From the NCBI GenBank assembly GCA_007119985.1, contig SKOQ01000194.1:1-12263 (forward strand): a stretch of DNA of 12,263 bases. The letters run 5' to 3'. A model generated the notes under the pieces. The model saw nothing but the letters and a program-made list of their open reading frames with translations. It had not been told where the DNA came from and searched no databases. Below are positions 7,334 through 12,263 of this stretch, in pieces; position 1 is the first letter of the stretch, and each line of letters starts with the position of its first letter. A program made the position numbers and the translations under genes. The stretch is from Marinospirillum sp. Lineage in GTDB: Bacteria > Pseudomonadota > Gammaproteobacteria > Pseudomonadales > Halomonadaceae.

Positions 7334-9772
7334 ATGCTATTGAAAAAGTTGGTGCTGATGCTCTGGGCACCCCTTGAGTTTTTATTAAGCGCTCTTTTAG
7401 CCGCTTGGGTCAAGATGCATTTGACGCGTGAATCTTTGCCGAATTTAGCGGCAGAGAGACCTTGCTTGTATTTAATGGAAAGAAAAAGCTGGGTGGATCG
7501 TCTGGTGCTGAAGCGTTTAATTCAGCAGCAGGGCTGGCCACGCTTAGGGCGTCTGCAGTTGGGGCAGCATCAGCTGGATTCGAATCTGCTCTTTTTAGAG
7601 CAGCGCCCGCCTTGGCGTCGTGCTTTTCAGGGCGCTCAGCCAACAGAAGATCTGTTAAAAGCTTGGCAGAAGATGCAGGCTCATCCTGAGGCCGAGTTGC
7701 AGGTGGTCCCCGTGAGCTTTTACTGGGGTCGTGCTCCTCGTCGCAGTGAATCTCTTTTTAAACTAATCACTGCTGATTATTGGTCAGGCGGTGGGCGTCT
7801 CCATAAGTTTTTTGCGGTGCTCTTTCATGGTCGTCAGCTTTGGGTCGCGGTAGGGCAGCCTTTCCTCGCGCATCAGGTGATGAGTCATGAACGCTTGATG
7901 CAGCAGGGTGCCGAAAAAGCAGCTGAGAAAACACGCCGCTTGCTCAAGCTGTATTTTCGGCGTGCTCGAACACGCTTACTGGGACCAGATTTATCGCATC
8001 GCCGCACCTTGAAAAAGGTGATCATGACAACGCCAGCCGTCAAGCAGGCCATCGCTGAAGAGGCCACGCAAACCAGCTCGCGTCAGGCAGAAGAGAAGGC
8101 GTTGAAGTATATTGATGAAATTGCCTCCAACGTATCTTATCCAGTATTGCTGCTACTTGATCGGTTACTGAATCGAATCTGGAATAAAATTTATGATGGT
8201 GTACAGATCACAGGTCTTGAAGGTTGGAAGGATCAAGCTGGGCGCTATAGCTTGGTTTACCTGCCTTGTCATCGTAGCCATATTGATTATCTGCTGTTGT
8301 CCTATGTGCTCTTTCAACAGGGCTTGATGACGCCGCACATCGCGGCTGGCGTTAACTTGAACATGCCTGTGATCGGGCCTTTTTTACGTCGTGGTGGTGC
8401 TTTTTTTATGCGGCGCAGCTTTAAAGACCAGCCACTCTACCGAGCTGTTTTCTATGAGTATCTTTATACCCTTTTCTTGCAAGGGCATTCGGTCGAGTTT
8501 TTTGTTGAAGGTGGGCGCTCACGGACGGGTCGTACACTGCTTCCCAAGCCTGGCTTGCTGGTGCGAACGCTTCAAGCGCAAGAGCGAGGTACACAAAAAC
8601 CACTACTATTGATCCCAATTTATATCGGCTATGAAAAGGTATTGGAAGGCAGTACCTACCTGAGCGAGTTACAAGGGCAGCGTAAGAAAAGAGAATCTCC
8701 GCTTGATGTGCTGCGTGTGATCAAACATTTGCGCCAGTCTTTTGGCCAAGTACAGGTGAATTTTGGTCAGCCAATTGATTTGGATGCTTGGCGCGCGCAA
8801 GTACCACCCGATCAGGCTCTACCCGCCTTGCAGCAAGAGGTGGCTGGCCGTATTCAGCAGGCTGCAGGTTTGAATCGAACCAATTTGGTGGCTCTGAGTT
8901 TGCTGGCTTGTGAGCACCGTGTGTTGGATGGGGGGTTGCTTAAACAGCAGATGCAACTCTTGGCTAATCTAGCACAGCGCCATGGCGTGGCTTGTCTTCC
9001 GCAAGGTCAGCCCAGTGAGTGGTTGGCGGCAGCAGAGGCGATGCAATGGGTTGAGCCCATCGCCCACCCTCTCGGTCAACTCTATCGGCTGAATGAAACC
9101 CAAGCTATTAGTCTGACCTACTATCGAAATAATACGCTGCATCTTTTTGCCTTGCCTTCGTTGATGGCATTTCTTTTAACGGAGCAGCGTGCAGTGCCAG
9201 AAGCCACCCTCTTGTCTCAGGCTAAGATGGTTTATCCCTTGCTCCAAGCTGAGTATTTTCTGCCTCCCGCTGAGGAAGAAGCGGCACTAGCCCAACTAAC
9301 AGCGCAGATGCAAACGACCTTAGCCGATCTGGCCGAGTTGGGCTTGATCTCATCGAAGGGTGAAACTTGGTGCCGTGCGGAAGATCATGCGCCTGCCTTC
9401 TCGCAATTACAGTTGCTGGGTAATCTCGTGCGCCCTGCTTTAGAGCGCTATTACCTCTTATTGGCTTTGTTAGAGCAGCAAGGCAGCGGTCAAATGAGTG
9501 TTGCGGAGCTGATTGAGCGCGCGCAGGAATTTGTTAGTCGTCTAGCGCTGCTGCAAGGCTTGCACTCGCCTGAGTACTCAGACCGCCATTTGATTCAGCA
9601 GGCGATTCAGCAGCTGCTGATTTTGGGGTGGTTAAGAGAGGATGCGCAGCAGCAACTGACCTTCCCGCGCCAACTCGTCACCTTATTGAGTCAAGCGCGC
9701 CAGCTTTTTGATCCGCAGCTGCGACTGATTCTGACCCATCTGACTCACTGGCGTCCACGCGATGCAGATTGA
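7334..9772 (+). CDS. plsB: Glycerol-3-phosphate 1-O-acyltransferase
   Basis: An inner-membrane enzyme that puts the first acyl chain on sn-glycerol-3-phosphate, giving lysophosphatidic acid. The product is 812 residues (E. coli PlsB has 807). All acyltransferase blocks are present: block I HRSHIDYLLLSYVLF with the catalytic His313-x4-Asp318 pair, block II GGAFFMRRSFKD at about 354-365, block III VEGGRSRTGR at 391-400 and block IV IPIYIGYEKVLEG at about 427-439. A hydrophobic N-terminal segment (about 5-25) may help membrane attachment, and a long helical C-terminal domain follows as in the family. The ATG at 7334 has only a weak AGG-type ribosome site. Its divergent neighbour is cardiolipin synthase-like, so the two genes cover early and late steps of phospholipid synthesis. 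Confidence 0.97.
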   Translation: MLLKKLVLMLWAPLEFLLSALLAAWVKMHLTRESLPNLAAERPCLYLMERKSWVDRLVLKRLIQQQGWPRLGRLQLGQHQLDSNLLFLEQRPPWRRAFQGAQPTEDLLKAWQKMQAHPEAELQVVPVSFYWGRAPRRSESLFKLITADYWSGGGRLHKFFAVLFHGRQLWVAVGQPFLAHQVMSHERLMQQGAEKAAEKTRRLLKLYFRRARTRLLGPDLSHRRTLKKVIMTTPAVKQAIAEEATQTSSRQAEEKALKYIDEIASNVSYPVLLLLDRLLNRIWNKIYDGVQITGLEGWKDQAGRYSLVYLPCHRSHIDYLLLSYVLFQQGLMTPHIAAGVNLNMPVIGPFLRRGGAFFMRRSFKDQPLYRAVFYEYLYTLFLQGHSVEFFVEGGRSRTGRTLLPKPGLLVRTLQAQERGTQKPLLLIPIYIGYEKVLEGSTYLSELQGQRKKRESPLDVLRVIKHLRQSFGQVQVNFGQPIDLDAWRAQVPPDQALPALQQEVAGRIQQAAGLNRTNLVALSLLACEHRVLDGGLLKQQMQLLANLAQRHGVACLPQGQPSEWLAAAEAMQWVEPIAHPLGQLYRLNETQAISLTYYRNNTLHLFALPSLMAFLLTEQRAVPEATLLSQAKMVYPLLQAEYFLPPAEEEAALAQLTAQMQTTLADLAELGLISSKGETWCRAEDHAPAFSQLQLLGNLVRPALERYYLLLALLEQQGSGQMSVAELIERAQEFVSRLALLQGLHSPEYSDRHLIQQAIQQLLILGWLREDAQQQLTFPRQLVTLLSQARQLFDPQLRLILTHLTHWRPRDAD

Positions 9773-9819
9773 GACGATATTCACTGGCAAGCAGCTTTCC
9801 TAACGATCTAGGCAGAGAG

Positions 9820-9848
9820 AGGCAAAGGCGGTGGTGCTTCCTTTGCCT
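9820..9848. terminator. Hairpin between convergent plsB and PCuAC-like gene
   Basis: AGGCAAAGG (9820-9828) pairs perfectly with CCTTTGCCT (9840-9848) around an 11-nt loop. It lies between two convergent stop codons. Neither side has a good T-run, so it may be a weak or bidirectional transcription stop, or a 3'-end stabilising stem. Confidence 0.4.
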
Positions 9849-9859
9849 TGGCGTGCCGA

Positions 9860-10396
9860 TTAACGAATGAGCGGGTCGGTCATCACGTCATCGAGCCCTT
9901 CAGTACGCCGTGAGGGGCGCTGTTGTTGAAGAGGATCTGAGCGCACATCGTCCAGTGAGCGATCACCGTAGAGGGTCGTGGGGCGAATACGTACGCGCAC
10001 TTCTTGGCTGGGTGCATTGGCAAAGTGTAGGCGCAGGCTAAAATGGCGGCCTGCACGCAGAGGCTGATGGAGATCTTCGAGCAGAATAAAGGTGTTGCCG
10101 CTATTGAGGGTGACAGGCACCTGCTGCGGGAGTTGAACCTGTGCCAGCTGGACGGGGACCAGCTCATCCTCTGTGGCTTGAAGATGAACGATGCGCGCTG
10201 AGCCTGCTACCTCCGACTCGATGCCCACTAGGCGCTCTGTACCTTGGCCCATTTGGGTGAGCGTCATATAAACGGGGACTTGCGTGACCTGTGCTGGGGC
10301 CGCTAAGGACCAGGCCTCAAAAACCTGCACTTCTGCTTGGGCCGCTTGCCAGCCACCGAGGAGCAAGCCCACCGCCCATGCCAACTTCTTGTTCAT
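9860..10396 (-). CDS. Secreted PCuAC-like (copper chaperone family) protein lacking most metal ligands
   Basis: A 178-residue protein with a clear signal peptide (MNKK, hydrophobic core, cleavage likely after AQA at 19-21) directing it to the periplasm. The core (about 38-137) follows the PCuAC beta-sandwich pattern: VPVYMTLTQMG, RLVGIESEVAGSARIVHLQ, then LNSGNTFILLEDLHQPLRAG and LRLHF. PCuAC proteins pass Cu(I) to cytochrome c oxidase through a His/Met site (HxxM...HxM type). Here His71 remains, but the second His and the Met positions read as Phe/Leu/Val, so canonical copper binding is unlikely. The tail (139-178) holds two copies of LDDVxxDPL, at 148-156 and 168-176. Start ATG 10396 has AGGAG about 8 bases upstream. 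It is convergent with plsB, and 103 bases separate it from rsmJ upstream. Family assignment is by pattern, fairly sure; function unknown. Confidence 0.72.
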   Translation of the reverse strand: MNKKLAWAVGLLLGGWQAAQAEVQVFEAWSLAAPAQVTQVPVYMTLTQMGQGTERLVGIESEVAGSARIVHLQATEDELVPVQLAQVQLPQQVPVTLNSGNTFILLEDLHQPLRAGRHFSLRLHFANAPSQEVRVRIRPTTLYGDRSLDDVRSDPLQQQRPSRRTEGLDDVMTDPLIR

Positions 10397-10481
10397 TTTG
10401 TTCTCCTAGAATCCAGTCAATGATAAGCCAGCGCTATTTCAGCGGAAATGCATCTAAATAGCTAGTCGACTTAAGCCTGAT

Positions 10482-10497
10482 GGTGATCTAGGTCATC
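10482..10497. promoter_or_regulatory. CRP/Vfr-like dyad upstream of the PCuAC-like gene
   Basis: GGTGATCTAGGTCATC matches the E. coli CRP consensus TGTGATCTAGATCACA at 12 of 16 positions, with 4/5 in the left half-site and 3/5 in the right. It lies just past the rsmJ stop and about 85 bases upstream of the PCuAC-like start. A similar match could arise by chance. Confidence 0.25.
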
Positions 10498-10499
10498 CC

Positions 10500-11291
10500 T
10501 CAAGAGTGGGCGTCTCGAGTGAGCTTTTTAAGGCTGTAAATATCAAAACGATTGGCCTGGCCAGTGAGTTCAATCTGTGGTGCACGCTGCATCAGATAGG
10601 GCGCATGGCGCGGTCTTTTGACCACCACGCGATGACTGGCGCAATCCAGTGCCATTTCCAATAGCAAATCGGCATCCTCATCTTGACCAACCAGATGATG
10701 GAAAAGGCGCATTTCTTTTTTGACTTGTGCCGATTTTTTGCTGGCAGGGAACATCGGATCAAGATAGATGACTTCTGCCTGGAGATCCTGGCTGAGTTCG
10801 GCGAGGCGTTGGCTGGCCTGCCCTTGAAATAAACGCAAGCGTGCCAAGATCGAGGCCAGTTCGGCATCCTGATGTGTGCTGGCACGTTGGTAGGCATCCT
10901 GTCCCAAGGCGGCGACCCACGGATGGCGCTCCAACGCCCAGACTTCAGCACCTAAACTGGCGAGCACAAAAGCATCACTGAGCAGGCCAGCTGTCGCATC
11001 AAGAATGCGTGGCGAGATCCCTGCTTTGAGACCGCAGGCCTTGGCGACGGCTTGGCCCCGCCCACCACCAAATTGACGCCGATGGGCTAAGCGCCCGCCG
11101 ACCAGATCCACTTGCACTGGGGCCACCTTGGGCTCCTCGGCCAGTGCCAAGCCCAAGCCCTGTGCATTGACCAAGAGATAGCAGCCCTGTGTAGGTGGCG
11201 TATCACTCAGGGTGAGTTGAAGCTGTTCTGCCCAGGCTTGTGCCTGCTGGCGTTGCTGTGGATCAGCAAGATAGAGAGGGCTATGCGTCAC
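10500..11291 (-). CDS. rsmJ: 16S rRNA (guanine(1516)-N(2))-methyltransferase
   Basis: A cytoplasmic methyltransferase that uses S-adenosylmethionine to make m2G1516 in 16S rRNA. The product is 263 residues (E. coli RsmJ/YhiQ has 250). Family marks are FGGGRGQAVAKACGLK at 74-89, the SAM-binding DATAG at 98-102, the acidic motif II around Glu121 (ALERHP), and the catalytic-region DPMFP at 178-182 followed by KKSAQVKKEMRLFHHLVG. Within motif I the usual GLGRD reads GLLSD, a small departure. The start is GTG at 11291 with only a weak GGA upstream; there is no nearby ATG in frame. It sits 17 bases after a small gene and is probably co-transcribed with it and the thioesterase gene. Confidence 0.94.
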   Translation of the reverse strand: MTHSPLYLADPQQRQQAQAWAEQLQLTLSDTPPTQGCYLLVNAQGLGLALAEEPKVAPVQVDLVGGRLAHRRQFGGGRGQAVAKACGLKAGISPRILDATAGLLSDAFVLASLGAEVWALERHPWVAALGQDAYQRASTHQDAELASILARLRLFQGQASQRLAELSQDLQAEVIYLDPMFPASKKSAQVKKEMRLFHHLVGQDEDADLLLEMALDCASHRVVVKRPRHAPYLMQRAPQIELTGQANRFDIYSLKKLTRDAHS

Positions 11292-11308
11292 GCGGGTTCC
11301 GTTCAGGC

Positions 11309-11563
11309 TTAGATGTAGAGATCAATCTGGGATGGGCGCTGACCACCATGGGCGACGGCCCAATAGAGCATCAGCGCCTTACGAGTGTGCAGATGGGCAT
11401 CTTCCCAATTGGACGCTCTCTCACTGGCCGCCAGATATTCCCCTGCCAGACTGGCCGTCGATGCCTGAGGTGCATCGATTGGGGGCGCTAAGCTGCGCGC
11501 AGGTCGGCGAGCCTGAGGGCGAATCGCTGTGGGTGCAGGAAGATGGCGTGGAATCTGCATCAT
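11309..11563 (-). CDS. Small protein of unknown function (84 residues)
   Basis: An 84-residue protein that I do not recognise. Residues 4-33 are rich in proline, arginine and alanine (RHLPAPTAIRPQARRPARSL) and look disordered; residues 38-70 (LAGEYLAASERASNWEDAHL onward) look like one or two amphipathic helices, and the end is SQIDLYI. No signal peptide, membrane segment or metal motif is seen. The frame fits a gene rather than chance: it starts 4 bases past the thioesterase stop and ends 17 bases before the rsmJ start, all on one strand. Two adjacent ATGs (11563, 11560) are possible; the frame is also open upstream to 11608, but that would overlap the thioesterase. No clear Shine-Dalgarno, so translational coupling to the upstream gene is likely. 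Confidence 0.65.
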   Translation of the reverse strand: MMQIPRHLPAPTAIRPQARRPARSLAPPIDAPQASTASLAGEYLAASERASNWEDAHLHTRKALMLYWAVAHGGQRPSQIDLYI

Positions 11564-11567
11564 GCTT

Positions 11568-12143
11568 TTAGTCTGCTTGCGGCTCGACCAGCAGCTGACA
11601 GCGTTCACCAGCCACTTCAGCCAGCAAGCGCTCTTGATTCAGCGCTTGGCGTAGCTGGTTGATTTCACGGTGGTGCTGGCGCTTGAGCTGGCGGCGTAAT
11701 TTGCCCATCACAAAGCGCTGGATCTGCTGCTCGGTTTCAAGAATCAGTCCAGGAACGGCTGTCGGTTGGCGTGTTTCTTCATCGACTGCCACCATCGTGA
11801 AGTAAGAGGTGTTGGTGTGCTTGACGATATCCTGTTTGAAATCTTCAGAGATCACCTTGATGCCCACTTCCATCGAGCTGTGCCCAACATAGTTGACTGA
11901 GGCAAAGAGGGTGAGCAGTTCGCCCACCTCGACGGGATTCATAAAATCTACTGAGTCGACTGAGGCCGTCACGCAATAGCTTTTGGCATGGCTGGCGGCG
12001 CAGGTATAGGCGATCTTATCCATTAAAGACAGAATCACACCGCCATGCACCTTGCCGCCAAAATTGGCATAAGAAGGCACCATCAGTTCTTTTAAAATGA
12101 TTTGTGAAGCAGAAACAGTTTTGTAGTGGTGAGCAGAAGACAT
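11568..12143 (-). CDS. Hotdog-fold acyl-CoA thioesterase with C-terminal coiled coil
   Basis: A 191-residue protein of the YciA/ACOT7-like acyl-CoA hydrolase group, which cleaves acyl-CoA to free acid and CoA in the cytoplasm. The hotdog core (about 10-120) shows Asn27 and the HGG loop in NFGGKVHGGVILSLMDKIAY, with the helix after it, and the strand TASVDSVDFMNPVEVGELL around Asp63, both typical of the family. Residues about 137-180 add a basic, glutamine- and arginine-rich helix (KLRRQLKRQHHREINQLRQ) that looks like a coiled coil and is longer than in YciA (about 130 residues); it may drive oligomerisation. Substrate chain length cannot be told. The ATG at 12143 has a weak ribosome site. It heads a close-set group with the small protein and rsmJ. 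Confidence 0.88.
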   Translation of the reverse strand: MSSAHHYKTVSASQIILKELMVPSYANFGGKVHGGVILSLMDKIAYTCAASHAKSYCVTASVDSVDFMNPVEVGELLTLFASVNYVGHSSMEVGIKVISEDFKQDIVKHTNTSYFTMVAVDEETRQPTAVPGLILETEQQIQRFVMGKLRRQLKRQHHREINQLRQALNQERLLAEVAGERCQLLVEPQAD

Positions 12144-12153
12144 AGCTTGGCGC

Positions 12154-12263
12154 TTAACCTTGTTGAAGAGGAACGGGTTGCTGCGTGGCTGGTTGATGCG
12201 TCACTTGATTGCGCAAATAAGTGGGTTCGATCTCAGCCGCAGAGCACCAGCGCTGAGCCGCCC
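12154..12263 (-). CDS. C-terminal end of an unidentified gene (cut by window edge)
   Basis: On the minus strand one frame is open from the window edge to a TAA at 12154-12156, encoding 35 residues (includes RWCSAAEIEPTYLRNQVTHQ) with a proline- and glutamine-rich tail. It would end 10 bases before the thioesterase start, which fits the close spacing of the genes that follow. The piece is too short to assign a family, and a short open frame also exists on the opposite strand. Confidence 0.4.
   Translation of the reverse strand, partial: AAQRWCSAAEIEPTYLRNQVTHQPATQQPVPLQQG

Noticed and set aside
12147..12263. Start of a plus-strand gene diverging from the thioesterase (TTG at 12147)
   Set aside because: It needs a rare TTG start with no Shine-Dalgarno, overlaps the thioesterase leader and has no recognisable sequence; the minus-strand tail fits the gene spacing better.
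1..12263. CRISPR arrays, tRNA or rRNA genes, toxin-antitoxin pairs, phage or defence genes
   Set aside because: No regularly spaced repeats, no tRNA-like cloverleaf and no proteins of these families were seen on either strand; the window reads as core chromosome apart from the MITE-like element.

Overview
The window looks like ordinary chromosome of a gammaproteobacterium of the Oceanospirillales/Pseudomonas-like type. This rests on gene content and protein style: an NahK/MxtR/CrbS-like hybrid kinase, gammaproteobacterial PlsB, RsmJ, SprT and a UPF0149 (YecA/YgfB) protein, with roughly 50% G+C and no plasmid or phage genes. The genus cannot be fixed from the sequence alone. Coding density is high and no gene-free stretch exceeds about 210 bases.

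Left part (1-4631): an acetate-utilisation cluster. The 3' part of a hybrid sensor kinase (+) faces a LuxR-type response regulator (-), which lies directly downstream of acetyl-CoA synthetase acs (-). This matches the CrbS/CrbR (MxtR/ErdR) two-component system that switches on acs. Each minus-strand gene has its own hairpin plus U-tract terminator, and the regulator has a good sigma-70-like promoter. The acs leader (4478-4631) carries a strong dyad and a second AT-rich dyad, both candidate regulator sites.

Middle (4632-6138): sprT (-) and a UPF0149 gene (+) diverge from a region with a perfect 15-nt palindrome and an extended -10 promoter. After the UPF0149 gene lies a 192-bp non-coding element with terminal inverted repeats, flanked by TAA direct repeats. 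It is most simply a MITE, inserted exactly between two convergent genes; its right end supplies one base of the next gene's stop codon.

Membrane lipid pair (6135-9772): a cardiolipin synthase B-like phospholipase D protein (-) diverges from plsB (+), the first acyltransferase of phospholipid synthesis.

Right part (9860-12263), all on the minus strand: a periplasmic PCuAC-like protein lacking most canonical copper ligands but carrying a duplicated LDDVxxDPL tail motif. Upstream of it is a tight cluster of a hotdog acyl-CoA thioesterase with a coiled-coil tail, an unrecognised 84-residue protein and rsmJ. The last ~110 bases probably hold the end of another minus-strand gene. No tRNA, rRNA, CRISPR array or clear new multi-gene system was seen. 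The least explained items are the MITE-like element, the degenerate PCuAC protein and the 84-residue protein.
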